Positions 37,496 through 49,232 of a stretch of DNA of 64,000 bases are shown one piece after another; within the stretch, counting starts at the first letter, position 1, and each line of letters begins with the position of its first letter. Location of the stretch: contig JBANSL010000020.1 of the NCBI GenBank assembly GCA_037127255.1, forward strand, positions 54,969,098 to 55,033,097, in the 5' to 3' direction. Both the position numbers and the translations under genes were made by a program. The notes beneath the pieces were generated by a model. That model ran no database searches, was not told where the DNA came from, and saw only the letters and a program-made list of their open reading frames with translations. Origin of the DNA: Persicaria tinctoria (lineage: Eukaryota > Streptophyta > Magnoliopsida > Caryophyllales > Polygonaceae).

Positions 37496-38256
37496 ATATA
37501 GATCAATTCAGATCCAAATGAAAACGCACTAGTACAAAAATTCGATTTTATCACATAACTCCAATATCACGGACCCCTTGTATCCGTGATTTTATGTCTT
37601 TCAAGGCCAGGGAAAGAAAATTTTAATTGGTGAAGTCCTAATATCACGGACATTAGGAAACAAAACCGGAATATTAGGGGTATGTAAGAAAATGTGATAA
37701 AATCAAATATTCCGGGGTAAAAAATATAAAACACGCCCGTGATATTAGACCTAATATCTCGGAGTAATATCACGGATTGAATAACCTGGATATTAGATCT
37801 CTTTATATTTCCTAATTCCCCCCGCTGTCTCTCGTCTCTCTCACACGCTTCTTCGATGGAGATTTCGCCCACCACCTCCGGCCTTCGGCGTCTCTTCCAA
37901 CTCCAGCGTATCTTCGATCAATACGCCACCTCCGCCCTCTCCTGCAACATCTCCACCACCTCCATCTCTGGTCACTTCCTGGTTGTTCCTGCGTCCCTTT
38001 CGAACCACCTCCTTGAGTCTCGTCCGGTTAGGGTTTTGGTAAGTAAATCTCGAATTTATCAAATTTGGTTCTTCCTCCATGAAATTAGGTTTCTGCTGCA
38101 TCCCTTTCGAACCATACCTAACCACCTCCCCATACCCTTCGATTTGTTCTTCCTCCATCAAATTAGGTTTCTGTTTCCAACTACAGGCCTAAATCGAGAG
38201 ATTTGATCGCTCTTCATCCTTCTCCTCCTCAACACGGGCCACCTGGTTCGTTGTAG

Positions 38257-39050
38257 TTAGCCGAGAATTCCAAAGAGAGCGAGTTGGTTCTTCGATGGGA
38301 TCTGGATGACATCAAGGACCTCGGAGGAACTGAGATCTGCATTCTCCACGTTCATCGCCCCGACGAATTGATTGATACTGGTACGTTTCTTCCCGAATCC
38401 ATACTAGATAGCGCGTCTAGGTCGAATTCAAGCTGAGCCGTTTCTCAATTGAGCGCTAGATTCACAAAAGCTCTAACATAAGAGCTAATTACAGAATACA
38501 GAATTAGAGGATTGATTCATGATTTGTATATACAGTAATCGGGAAGCTCTCTATAGCAACTGCAAATTAACGCCATATTAACTCCCACTGAGAAATTGAA
38601 AGGGCAAAGCTGTCTAAAAAGCTGGATAAGTATCCTCATATTTGTCAGCAACGATCAAGTGCATGCAAATTCTTTATCTTCTTCAATTTGCATGTGTTTT
38701 AAGATTGGCATTGAACTATTGATGCTTTGAGTTGCAGGTAAAAGTAGGGAAACTGTATGTAGAAATGGACTCTGTAGAGGAAGTCATTGTCAAACTCTTA
38801 AATGAGAATGAAGCTGGTAAACTTGTAATGGGAGCAACATCTGTTGGGACGAATAGTGCACACATGGAAGCTTAACCTCTCTGTGTTTGGTTGAAGAAAA
38901 ATTCAACTATGAATCAATGATGCTATTTCATTTGATTTATTCACATAATCTTGCAGGGGTATGGTAGAGATCAGGCCGGAAAATTCGAACTATATTAACA
39001 AGCATGCTCCTAGCCATGCTCAGATATGGTTCATTGGCAACAAGTTTCTC
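38257..39050 (+). pseudogene. Captured USP / U-box-kinase-type gene fragment
   Basis: Three exon-like pieces. 38257-38380 reads LAENSKESELVLRWDLDD...ICILHVHRPDEL, like the start of a universal stress protein domain. 38738-38856 reads VEEVIVKLL...GKLVMGATS, its C-terminal part. 38957-39050 includes NYINKHAPSHAQIWFIGNK, like the segment that follows in plant USP/U-box proteins. Introns between them are retained. The kinase and U-box parts are absent. The domain match is by pattern from family knowledge. Confidence 0.7.
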
Positions 39051-40046
39051 ATATCTCCTAGTCACTCAGTACATTTTGTATCATGTGACCGTTGTCCTTT
39101 ACCCAGTGTGAGGATAGCTTTTGAAATGGGCGTTCATGAGTTTGCTCTCCTATCTCACTTCTAGTGAACATTTGATCTGTCTTCACAGGCGAGGCACTTG
39201 TAAGTTTTAGGACATCAGTTATTAGCTCAGATGCTAACCTGAGGATCCAGATCCGTGCATGTGGAAAGGAGTAACATGCAATCCAAAATCAAAGAGAGTT
39301 ATTTATTTGTAAGCACACTTAAATGAATGCTAGCCCTTTTCTTCTTTCTATTTTCTCTTTCTTTTTTTTTTATATAAATTTTATACTACTACAATTTATA
39401 GGTTATCATTGAGGATATTTATTTCCAAGAATTTATTATCTTAATCATGGTGTTGACTAGAAAATATTATTTCAAATTAACTTAGGAATTTAAGTTTGTT
39501 TAGAAGATTATCTTTATAAGAGTTTATTTAGTTGTATTAGACTTCCAGCTATGTTTTAGTTTTTTTTTTCGTAATTGTTTTTGTTAACTAGTTTCTATTG
39601 ATGGGCATTATTGGCCATTTTTTAATGGTTGTTTGATTATTATTAATTTGAGATTTAATAGAACATTCACATTTCTTCATCCTCTCTTTTCCTTTTTGTT
39701 TCCCTTTGTTTCCAAGTTCAAACGGTTCTTCTAAATTGGTATAATTCTTTATATTTTGTCTCATCTTTATATTGTTCAATGTTTGGACCTGTATGTGTAA
39801 GTTACTAGCCCCTTCACAAGCCCCCTTAGTATTGTTTTTGTTTTTAATGGCATGAGGTTGTTGCGACTGTTAAATGAATGGAAAAAGAATTATGAAATGA
39901 TAAAAACTATTTGTAATATCAAAAGAGCTTCCCATTTTAGAAGGCAAGTGTTGCTGGTGGCTTGTGATGGTACTGCAGAATGTAGCATCGTTAACCTTTA
40001 GCTACTATGTCAGCAATTAACATGTTCTTGATTTCTCTTATTTTAG

Positions 40047-40713
40047 GAGTCTCGCTAATCATAAACTTAGTGGATCAATACCTCCTGACATGGGAAAGCT
40101 TGATCAGTTGGAGATTTTGTATGTAGCACTTCATGTTTTCCTATATTTGTCACAAGTGCATTTTTGTTGTTGTTGATGTTGTTGTTGTTGATGATGATGA
40201 TGATGCTTGCTGTTTTCTCTACCCAGAGCACTTCATAACAACAATTTCTTTGGAAATATCCCCTCTAAACTTAGGAATTGTACAGCGCTGCGAACTCTGT
40301 AAGTTTTATCTTATCTTTTTCTATACATATCTTCTTGTTGCCGAAGAGGCCACATCAGGCATGTAGGGCAATAGGGGTGAGTTGATAATTGCTTGGGGCA
40401 TGAGGCAAAGATCTCGAGAATCCCCTTGGCTGTCGCACACTATTGCTTGTGGCAATATGGGTGAGTCGGTGATTTAAGTTTTGGAGCCTTATGGCAATTT
40501 GTTGTACTTGTTTTGGATGTTTAACGTCCTTCCAGAGACTATGCTGTCACACACTGATAAAACAAATAAAGCTTCTATTATGAACTATGTTATAGTCATT
40601 CTTTTAATTGGAGGTGGCTAAAGTTTGTAAATGTACCTCAGAAAATTGCAGGGTAATTATTCAAGTGGGCTGATTCCTAGTGAGTTGGGGAGCCTTATTG
40701 CATTACAACATCT
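40047..40713 (+). pseudogene. Captured LRR exons of a FEI-like receptor kinase
   Basis: Exons 40047-40118, 40227-40298 and 40642-40713 are each exactly 72 nt, the size of one leucine-rich repeat, with GT/AG borders and consistent phase. They read SLANHKLSGSIPPDMGKLDQ, ALHNNNFFGNIPSKLRNC and GNYSSGLIPSELGSL. This series matches the LRR ectodomain of FEI1/FEI2-type kinases. Signal peptide, membrane segment and kinase domain are missing. Confidence 0.8.
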
Positions 40714-42089
40714 GTAAGTTCTGCTTTTTGATCCATTCTTTATGTTCAGATGCTTGATGCTTCAGCTTCAAGTCTCTGGTTTTATAGATATCCCTATTGG
40801 ATGTTGTGACAGGTTTCATTCTTTCACAAGTTTCATGGACCTCATCACTTTGTATGTTATTACACAATGTTAGTTTGCTAAAGAAAGTAACATTCAAAAT
40901 GTAATATACACCATTGGCAAAATTGCTGCCTGCTATCAGCATGTAGATAAACGGCAACTCACTACTGTGTGGAAATAGTGAATTGCACTTAAAACTTTTT
41001 GGATAGAACATTTTGATGAAAAGGGAATAGTTTGCTAATATGTGTTGTTTAGCATTTTAAATGAGTTCTTAGTTAGAAACTTAGCGCATATGTAGATATA
41101 TTATGAGTTTTTGAGCATTTGACCCTTTTCTTAGGTATATTGCATATAACATGCTATACTCGTTGTCATTTAAGCTGGTGTTAATTGTATTTAGCTCCTG
41201 ATATTCCCTTGCATTGTCCATTATAAGGAAATTTGTAAATGGTTTTGTGTCTTGATTGCTTCTTCCATGAAGTTGAGCGAAATCCCTGAGTAGTTTTTCC
41301 TTTTGACATATCAGGTTTTGAAGTCAGTGACACAAATATGATGCCATGTGAGAACTGAGTAGATACATTATGACTTCAGGCGTCGGGTAAGAAGAATCTA
41401 TTATGGCTTGCCTAATCGATAGGACGTGCTTCATGGATATCATGTGATAGAAGGTGAAATAGACCTGTTCATCCTCTCATTTTCAGCTGACTAAGGTGGG
41501 TCTTTGTTGCTTTATGAATATCAAAAATAGTCAAACTTTGTTCTATGCTTCTTATATTTGAAGCAAATGTAAAATTTCAGTTGAATGTATGTTACTCCCC
41601 TTCTCGTCTGTTGTATTGGAGAAGGTTGAGAAATTTAAGTTTAGTTTTCGAAGTACAAATTGGAATTTGTTTTGGATGATAACCATATTCAGAGATCTTG
41701 TTAGTTATGCATATTTTGATTGTCATAGCCCAGGCCATTTTGCTGGGCTACAAAAGTCACCTCTTTTTTTTTTCTTTTATACAGGAACTTTATAGCCCGG
41801 TTCAACTAAAACCGGGTTGTAAAGTAATTTTTTTTTTCAATTTAAAAAGGGGCTAATATCACGGGCGTGTACATCTTATGGTCCGTGATATTAGGATCGA
41901 GGCATGAAAAAAACACACCCCTAATATCACGGGCGTGTCTACTTTCGGTCCGTGATATTAGAGCACCATACCTATTAGCCCACTGAGCTAAATCACGGAC
42001 CTGTATTTCCTTAAATCCGTGATATTAGGCCATAAATATCCGTGATATTAGACCAAATTTGTACTAGTGACGAATTAACATGGAAGGTG

Positions 42090-42469
42090 TGTGAAGATTA
42101 TGATCCATGTTTATGTCCATAATCTGAGCATCTTATCACTTGTTCATTTTAGCTCTTTCTGCACTCTCATTTATGTTGCATTTCAGCTGCATTTCGATTT
42201 GGATGTAATAAGACAGCTAGCCTCTTTTATCTGCTTGTGATCCATCAATCCTGAGTGAGGATTCCATGCTATATAAGCTGGCACCTCTCCTTGTTTTCAG
42301 TAGGGTTTTGGGGATCATAAACTTGCCCTCTTTGTGCCGTTAGGGAGCTTCCCCTTCCTGGTTTTAATTCAATGAAACGGTGAATTTTCTGGCACTGAAG
42401 TTTAGCCTTATTTTGGCCTTGGTCTGTTGCTTATAGCAGCAACATTACATTGGTTCTGTTCTCTTCACA
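42090..42469 (+). repeat. 5' LTR
   Basis: Starts TGTGAAGATTATGATCC and ends near TGTTCTCTTCACA just before the primer-binding site. Directly repeated at 48130-48509. Confidence 0.9.
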
Positions 42470-42513
42470 TGGTATCAGAGCGAAAGGTGATTTTTTCAAG
42501 CTAAAAGAAAAAG

Positions 42514-43036
42514 ATGCCAGACGTCAACAACAACAAAAATGAAGTGGAAGGCAACAATTTAGGTAATCCCAGTGACCCATTCTATTTGTCTAATTTTGAT
42601 CACCCTGGAGCCCAGCCGGTGGCTATTCCCTTTGATGGGTCAAACTTTGTAACCTGGAGTAGGGGAGTAACCATGGCTCTAGGTGCCAAGTTCAAACTTG
42701 GTTTTGTGAATGAAACCTGTGAGAAACCAGTGGAAACATCTGCAGATCATCGGAAATGGGTGAGAGCAGACTTCATGGTTAGGTGTTGGATGCTAAATTC
42801 TATGAGTAAAGGGATAGCAGAGGGTCTGATGTTTGTAGATTCTTCAAAGAAGCTGTGGGATGAGGTGATTGAGAGATACAGCCAGAACAATGCACCTCAG
42901 ATCTTCCAACTTAAGAAGAAACTGAGCAATGTATCTCAAGGGAGCATGAGCACGGGAGAGGTTTATAATACTTTGAAGAGGTATTGGGATGAGTTACAAG
43001 TCCTTGAAAGGTTGCCTCAATGTACATGTAGGGTTA
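42514..43036 (+). pseudogene. Copia gag fragment cut off by a CACTA-type end
   Basis: Opens with a Met 44 bases after the primer site and continues for about 174 codons. It includes VAIPFDGSNFVTWSRGV, KWVRADFMVRCWMLNSM and LWDEVIERYSQNNAPQIF, typical of copia gag (UBN2-like). The frame is interrupted at 43037 by CACTACAAAAAATAATT. The zinc knuckle and all of pol are missing. Confidence 0.9.
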
Positions 43037-43451
43037 CACTACAAAAAATAATTAAATTCGCCGTGCCCACTAGCTTCGGCACACGTTTTCCGCAGAAATT
43101 GATATCTTTTTGCCACGCCAGTAACCACGGAAGGCATTGCATTCGAAAAAAGAAACAATTTAGCCATGCCTGATAGCTTCGGCCAGTATTTACAGTGGCT
43201 ATTGGGTACAAAAACCCTCTTTAACCATCCTCCTCTATCTCCTCGTTCATCCACTTCCGCCTCCCAACGAGCATAGATCTCCACCATCTCCCTCCCTTTG
43301 CTCTCTCAAATTCTCAACCTCCCTCTCCCGGATCTCGTTCTCCCTTCTTTATCCTAATCTCTCCCCTCTTCATCTCGAGATCTCTCTCTTAATCTCCTCT
43401 TCATCTCAGAATTAGGGTTTTACTGCTCCTTCAATCGAATCGGAGAAGACG

Positions 43452-43598
43452 ATGTCGAAAACCACCACCGCCATCCCCCGTCGCCGGACGCGGCTAGATG
43501 CCAAGCCCGCCTCGAGAAAGCCTGTTTTCATCATCGTCGACCAAAGCAAGCCTGGCTCCTGCGCTCATTCACTCTCTCCTTCTTCAGGCGATTTCTAG
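43452..43598 (+). pseudogene. Captured first-exon-like fragment, unknown gene
   Basis: Opens MSKTTTAIPRRRTRLDAK and continues through RKPVFIIVDQSKPGSC to a stop, after a 5'-UTR-like CT-rich stretch (43200-43450). GC content and codon use look like a host gene, not the surrounding DNA. I do not recognise the family. Confidence 0.45.
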
Positions 43599-44426
43599 CC
43601 TCTTCGAGGGGATCTCCACAATTTGGCTTTGATTAAGTGATTCCAGGTACAATCCTTCACTTTTCTTCTTATTTGTTCTATATTCCAAGCCTGTATTAAA
43701 ATTGTTGATGTTCCAATGGCTCTTGGAGATGAGATTTCTGACCTTTTCAAAATCCACGGTTAGGGTTTCGGGTTGGGGCCGAAATTTTGATTGAATTTGC
43801 TTGCTATGAGATTAGGTTCGTACCCGCTAAACCTTTTGATTCATTGTGTATGTATCTTCATCTCTGAAATCTGAATATTTAATCCCTTTCCATCTCTTCC
43901 ATAAAAATGATGGTAGATGAAATAAGAGAAAGAGATCAGAGGGTAGAAGCATACTGTGATTTTTATCTAGGGCTTTCGGTTGGACTTGGTTGGTTTGTAT
44001 AGATTTGAGCTTGTATATGAGTGTCAACTTTGTCTTTAGGTTCATTCGGTAAAACATGGGTTTATATTATTTACTATTTATATAATTTTTTAGAAAAAAA
44101 ATGATTATGTCTTTTAAAAAATGTGATGAAATATTACGAATGGCTTATTAGCTCTTATATATGAACAACCACATCATTTTTGTAAGGTTAAGTGCACCAC
44201 ACAATACAAACTTTAGGAATCTTGGAAGCTGGTGGAATGGATGTAGCTAGCATAAATCTCTCTTTAAGTTTATTGGCATGCCACTGTCGAGTGCATATTA
44301 ACAATTACAACCCTGTGACATCAAGCTGGTGGAATGAAAAAGAAGTTTAAGAAAGGTTTTTTTTTAACTTATTCTTTTCCCTGAAAATTGAATCTCTTTA
44401 ACTAACCTGATCTCTCTATTTACAGG

Positions 44427-45067
44427 TTATAGATGTTGCACAAGCTGGAAAGTATAATGAAAGAGAAAGCTATAGAGACTTGTATATAATTGATTTATGG
44501 GGAAAAATATTCCCTGGCTTCCTGGTGAGCTTTCTTTATGATGTGATCTGTTTCATGGCTTAATGTTTGAACTTAAGAGAGAAGGTGCTTTGGAGATTTA
44601 TAGAAATGCTTTTCTGATAGCTTTCATATATTCTTATCGTTCTTTTCCAAATTTCATTATATTTTGGGGCTTATGGAAGCCACTCTTTCCCGCCTTCTGG
44701 GCATCGAATATTCGGTCAGGTATTCAGGGGCCATAAGGCTCATGTCCTTGCTCGTTGATTGCACATTACTTGTTTCCATGTCTGTGCTTAACCAATGGGC
44801 TTCAAAACTTTCAGGTGCTTAATATGCTCGTGTCCTCAACTGCTACTTCTCTTGTTTGGGCAACTTAGACCTTGCCATCATTATTGTGTTTCATTCAAAT
44901 ATAGAATCTTTTGCATTTGCCCATTCTTAAGTTAAAATTTTCTCTCTTTTCTATAGGATTTGAAAGGGAAGGTGGTTGTATTAGATTTCTGGACATACTA
45001 TTGTATAAATTGCATGCATGTGCTGCTAGACTTGGAGTATCTTGAGAGGAAATACAAAGACAAACCA
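44427..45067 (+). pseudogene. Captured exons, including a SOQ1-like thioredoxin fold piece
   Basis: Exon 44957-45067 (37 codons, AG/GT borders) reads [20 protein letters not shown], the thioredoxin-like domain of SOQ1/NHLRC2 proteins with CINC at the redox-site position. SOQ1 is a thylakoid protein limiting photoprotective quenching; only a fragment is here. An upstream exon-like piece, 44427-44529 (VIDVAQAGKYNERESYRDLY), is not recognised. Confidence 0.65.
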
Positions 45068-45864
45068 GTATGTTCCTCATCTTTGATCAATTTATTAGTC
45101 TTCATCACGCTATCTTTTTTTCCTGCCATTTTTTCTCTTCAGGAATGTATACATGTTGTATTTTTTTGGTCTATTTTATGCATCTGAAAGTATCTTTATA
45201 CATCATCAAACTTGTACCATCTTTTCTGCCTTGTGTCCTGTTTAGCTAGCTATTGAATTGAATTGACTGGATGTGTTGTTGGTGACTGGTTTTTTAACTC
45301 TTCCTGCCAACATTGCTTTCACTTTCTCTACTATTTTCCATCTGTAAGGATTTATTTTCAGTCTTTCATGTCTTCTTTTCTATTTCTCTTAGATGTGGAC
45401 AATGTCTATTTCTATAGATTTTGATTGCGTATTTTCTAGATTTAAGCTCTAATTTCTATAGATTTTGATTGCGTGTTTTCCTTTTGATTCCTGTTCATAC
45501 TATATAATTGTTGTTAGGCATGCTGATTTGAATCATCTGTTTCTCTCCTTAGTTTGTGTGTTAATGAGTGAACTAACAAACCAACTAGATAAAGAATATT
45601 GAACTAACCAATTCAAACTGGTGCTGAAAAGAAAAAATACTACAGACTGGTTGTATTGGTCATGTGCATGCTTATTGCCAAAATGACTGGCTATGTCATT
45701 CGTGTGCCAATTGGCAAAACTACAATGGGGTAATGTTTTGGGCTTATATTCTAATGGTAAAGATTTAATCAATGCCAATGGGATGTAAAAGATGATTTTA
45801 GAATAGGTACGGTAATCTTGCTGTTATAATGTGTCTTGATAATGATAATAATAAGCTTTTGACA

Positions 45865-46100
45865 GATTGGGGCAGAATCTGCAGAAAGGGAGCGTTTGCT
45901 CATGAAGATATCAGAGCTTCAAGCAAGGTTGGTTACTTGGCGGTTACCTTTTATACGAATGAAGGGAATGTTGTTGTGCACTTTTTCCTTGAGGTATTTG
46001 TAATGCTGCAGCTTTCCTTATCTCATTCTCTCATTTTCAATATTACAGGATGGACAGTTTGACAGAAGAGTTGAATATTGAAAGGCTGAAATATCAGCAG
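45865..46100 (+). pseudogene. Captured coiled-coil exon pair, unknown gene
   Basis: 45865-45927 reads IGAESAERERLLMKISELQA. After an intron, 46049-46100 reads MDSLTEELNIERLKYQQ. Joined they would give a heptad-like helix. The second exon is cut by the CACTA-type end at 46101. Confidence 0.4.
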
Positions 46101-46740
46101 CACTAGTAGAAAAAACACTTTTTAGCCCGGGCATTTTTGGGAATATAGCCCGGATATAGGCACAATGAGGTCCGGGCATCAGGTCTTTGTGATATTAGGT
46201 ATATAGCCCGGACCGAAAAAAAACACATCCGGGCTATTTGGTCCAACCAAGACCATAGAAATAGATTATACAGCTCATAGATTTTGGGATCCGGGCTATT
46301 TGACCCATCATTAAACCCATGGAAACAGGTCATATAACCCGTATTTTATTAGGTCCGGGCTATTTGGTCCATCATTATTCACAAAAAAAAGAAACTAATA
46401 ACCCAGCCAATTTTGATCCGGGCTATTTGGTGTATTTTTTTTTAAATGACCATTTTATTTTCTTAATAATCCACCTGTTTTTACAAACCACAAGCATAAA
46501 TTCCACACATTAACAACCCAAAAACTTTGAAAACCACAAGCATAAACCAAATGCAATGATTTCGAGATAAAGTATTATGCTAATTACACCAGTTTCCTTT
46601 AACACTAAAAATTATGATAAAGTATTCCACTACAATAGTAATAAACCCCACATTTCCAAAAATTCAGTTACACATTCAAGGTCGTGACTGACTTGCTTCC
46701 ATACATTTTATCGTTTAACAAATGAAGTTTCGAAAGGCCA

Positions 46741-46900
46741 AGAATTCATATATGTATGAAAGACCTTTAGATAGATGGCTGAATTCGTAAGAGCGTCCAA
46801 ATGATCCTTGCTATCCACATCTTCAATGATCAGCTTACGCATGCTTTCAAGCTTGAAGAAAGAACCAACAAAGGTATTAATAATGAATTCATAAGAGATG
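46741..46900 (-). pseudogene. Exon-like fragment, unknown gene (minus strand)
   Basis: Reads FFKLESMRKLIIEDVDSKDH then LDALTNSAIYLKVFHTYM. Composition looks protein-coding, but no family is recognised. It lies beside the enolase fragment in the same orientation. Confidence 0.35.
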
Positions 46901-47325
46901 TGTTCATTTTTAAAATCTGTAAAAATATATAGCAAGTTGTAGACTTATAAATTCAGTTTTAAAATCAGTACGTATTAGGTACGGTTCTTATACCCCAAAA
47001 CTAAATAATGTGGTGTATTAGGATCATAAACGGATGAAGTCAAAATAAAAATCATAAACTAGATGCCCTCTCAAATCATTTTAGAAACTTGAGGCTTAAG
47101 GCTAAAAAAAAGGCATGCTCACAATAAAGAGACTATAAATATGCAATTGTACTGTCCACGGTCTAAGGCAAAAGAATCTAAAGTGAGGGTTGGCAACATG
47201 CTGAAAAGTGTGATGCTGGTGGAGTGGTGCGTATGACAGCTAGTGCACTATGAAAATTGAAAATCACAAAGGAAAGGATAATGCAAAAAAAAAAGGACTA
47301 TGGATGTGCGAGTGTGATGTTTAAC

Positions 47326-47784
47326 CTGTCCACTAGCTAAGCCAACAACGAGATCAGCATTAAAGTTGTCATCTGTGTCACCACTGCGATGGCTAACCAT
47401 AACACCCCATCCAGCGGCTTTAGATTCCAAAGTTGTTTGAATTGATTTAGTAATTGTTCCAATTTGGTTTACCTGCAATGCAATGGCCAAGCGCAATGAG
47501 TAAGTAGTAGTCGAAATAAAAATAATCTAAACATTTCCGGAGGGATATTATATTAGCATGGCTGTAGCTTTTCCCTTGATTTTCCACTTAAGTACTCTAT
47601 AACTATTCATCAAAACCACAAGCTAGCCAGCTGTGAATCGATTCATTCATAGCAAAACAAGATATTAATAGCGTCTAAAAGGGCTAGAAAGGGATAAAAC
47701 CTTCAATAGAAAAGCATTGCAAGCCAGCTCACCAAAAGACAAATATTTTATTGGGTTCTGCACAAGCAGCTCAGCAACAACTCC
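47326..47784 (-). pseudogene. Captured enolase exons (minus strand)
   Basis: Exon 47784-47701 (28 codons) reads VVAELLVQNPIKYLSFGELA then CNAFLLK. Exon 47472-47326 (49 codons) reads [17 protein letters not shown] then [19 protein letters not shown]. Both have AG/GT borders and phase 0. This is the enolase C-terminal barrel. The K of LLLKVNQ and the SHRSG(E/D)T loop remain, but the metal-binding GDD of real enolases is AEL here, so it is non-functional even apart from truncation. Confidence 0.8.
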
Positions 47785-47870
47785 CTGCAAGACACAAGAT
47801 AAATGTAAGTTTCTAACAGTAGCAGAACCAAAACAACACAACAGAACTACTGTGATATATTGATATTTAC

Positions 47871-48004
47871 CTCAAATCACTCAAGTCTAGTGTAAGATCA
47901 CTTATTTCCATACTTGATAGTCTGACAGCAGCGATTGTACTAGGGAGCTCTTCACATGTGACATCTGCTAGCTTTATAAGGGATGTAGCAGCTCTTCTCA
48001 TTGC
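47871..48004 (-). pseudogene. Exon-like fragment of a plant protein, unknown family (minus strand)
   Basis: Reads AMRRAATSLIKLADVTCEEL then PSTIAAVRLSSMEISDL, with AG/GT borders, 134 nt. It resembles a plant chloroplast membrane protein with an ISDLT-ELSDL motif, but I cannot name it. Confidence 0.4.
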
Positions 48005-48129
48005 CTGTATAATGTACATGAAAGTTCACATTAGTTTTGACTAAGCCACTGGGTGCACAGCAGCACAACTTTCTCTATCTCTCAAGTTAGTCCTTGTTGG
48101 TTTCCAACATAGTCCAACTTGAGGGGGGA

Positions 48130-48509
48130 TGTGAAGATTATGATCCATGTTTATGTCCATAATCTGAGCATCTTATCACTTGTTCATTTTAGCTCTTTCT
48201 GCACTCTCATTTATGTTGCATTTCAGCTGCATTTCGATTTGGATCTAATAAGACAGCTGGCCTCTTTTGTCTGCTTGTGATCCACCAATCCTGAGTGAGG
48301 ATTCCATGCTATATAAGTCGGCACCTCTCCTTGTTTTCAGTAGGGTTTTGGGGATCATAAACTTGCCCTCTTTGTGTCGTCAGGGAGCTTCCCCTTTCTT
48401 GTTTTAATTCAATGAAACAGTGAATTTTCTGGCACTTAAGTTTAGCCTTATTTTGGCCTTGATCTGTTGCTTACAGCAGTAGCATTACATTGGTTATGTT
48501 CTCTTCGAT
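48130..48509 (+). repeat. 3' LTR
   Basis: Same sequence as the 5' LTR with roughly 18 substitutions, mostly transitions. Confidence 0.9.
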
Positions 48510-48960
48510 CACAAGGGGAATATATACCTCGTCTGGACAAATTAAAGACGGCAATACAGTAACCTCAAAATCCTGGCCGGTATACTATTCAAGAAATTAA
48601 CATTGGTCTTGGTTATTTTGTATATCTTTGATTGATCATTGATCAAATTTATATCCTTAACTTTTTTTATTGGGTAAAAATTCAACCGGACAAGCCGAGC
48701 TGATTGTATTCTTGTGGATGAGGGCAATCAGATCTTATATCCTTGAAGTTAAATTTGAATCGGAAAACTCTTTCTCTCCATATATATTTGCATATACATG
48801 TACACCACTTATACCTTAGCAGCTAGCTAGCTAGTACCGAAAGCAACATATCATCATCTTTAATTTGCAAGCTAGTAAGCCAACTACATATATATGTACT
48901 GTACAAATATATATATGCACGCTTCTTCGTCTGTACTATATATCTAACCTTTAACTATTA
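48510..48960. other. Intergenic DNA
   Basis: AT-rich with short TATATA runs. Nothing recognised. Confidence 0.4.
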
Positions 48961-49232
48961 CTCCATCCGTCCAAAAATACATGGCCTTTTAGGCTTATAC
49001 ACGCTAATTAAGGAACCTATTTTACATTTTAAATCTCATCATTATTATTAAAGGTTAAAATAGTAATTGGAAGTTCAAGGATTTTCTTTAAGTTTTCCAA
49101 GAGTTTTATTTAATTTTAACAAGTAAAAAAGTAGTAATTTTAGAGGTAATAATTACCTATACATCTAAAAGACCATGTATTTTTGACAAAGTTTCAATGC
49201 CTAAAAGGTCTTGTATTCTTGGACGGAGGGAG
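48961..49232. mobile_element. Stowaway-like MITE
   Basis: CTCCATCCGTCCAAAAATAC and TTGTATTCTTGGACGGAGGG plus AG are inverted ends, TA at both borders. Confidence 0.85.

Larger units (their letters stand above)
37527..42069. mobile_element. Complete non-autonomous CACTA element carrying host gene fragments
   Basis: Left end CACTAGTACAAAAATTCG and right end CCAAATTTGTACTAGTG are inverted, and ACG flanks both sides (37524-37526 and 42070-42072). Subterminal repeats TAATATCACGG / CCGTGATATTA occur several times in both end regions, as in En/Spm-type elements. Length 4543 bp. No transposase was found. The interior holds USP-type exons (38257-39050) and LRR exons (40047-40713) with splice sites, so it is a gene-capturing (Pack-CACTA) element. 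Confidence 0.92.
43037..46100 (+). mobile_element. CACTA-type insertion (left end only) with gene fragments
   Basis: Left terminus CACTACAAAAAATAATT follows TTA. Subterminal motifs GCCGTGCC, TAGCTTCGGC and GCCATGCC recur within 170 bp, a CACTA pattern. No matching right end (TTGTAGTG) was found, so the right border is set here at the next CACTA-type end. Inside are exon-like pieces of host genes listed separately. Confidence 0.65.
46101..48010. mobile_element. Second CACTA-type end with minus-strand gene fragments
   Basis: Left terminus CACTAGTAGAAAAAACAC follows CAG. About six copies of the subterminal motif TAGCCCGG / CCGGGCTA follow in the next 330 bp. No right end was found before the retrotransposon sequence resumes near 48020. 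The interior carries enolase-like and other exons on the minus strand. Confidence 0.6.
42090..48509 (+). mobile_element. Ty1/copia-type LTR retrotransposon interrupted by CACTA-type DNA
   Basis: LTRs at 42090-42469 and 48130-48509 are about 95 percent identical by eye. The 5' LTR is followed by TGGTATCAGAGC, a tRNA-Met primer site, and the 3' LTR is preceded by a polypurine tract (TTGAGGGGGGAT). Both have a TATATAAG box. Of the coding region only the gag N-terminus remains. Most of the interior (about 43037-48020) is foreign. No target duplication is visible at the outer ends. Confidence 0.85.

Noticed and set aside
37841..38206. Frames MEISPTTSGLRR... (plus) and the antisense Gly-rich frame
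   Set aside because: Inside the CACTA element; exon-like composition, but no domain recognised and not continuous with the USP exons, so not called as a gene.
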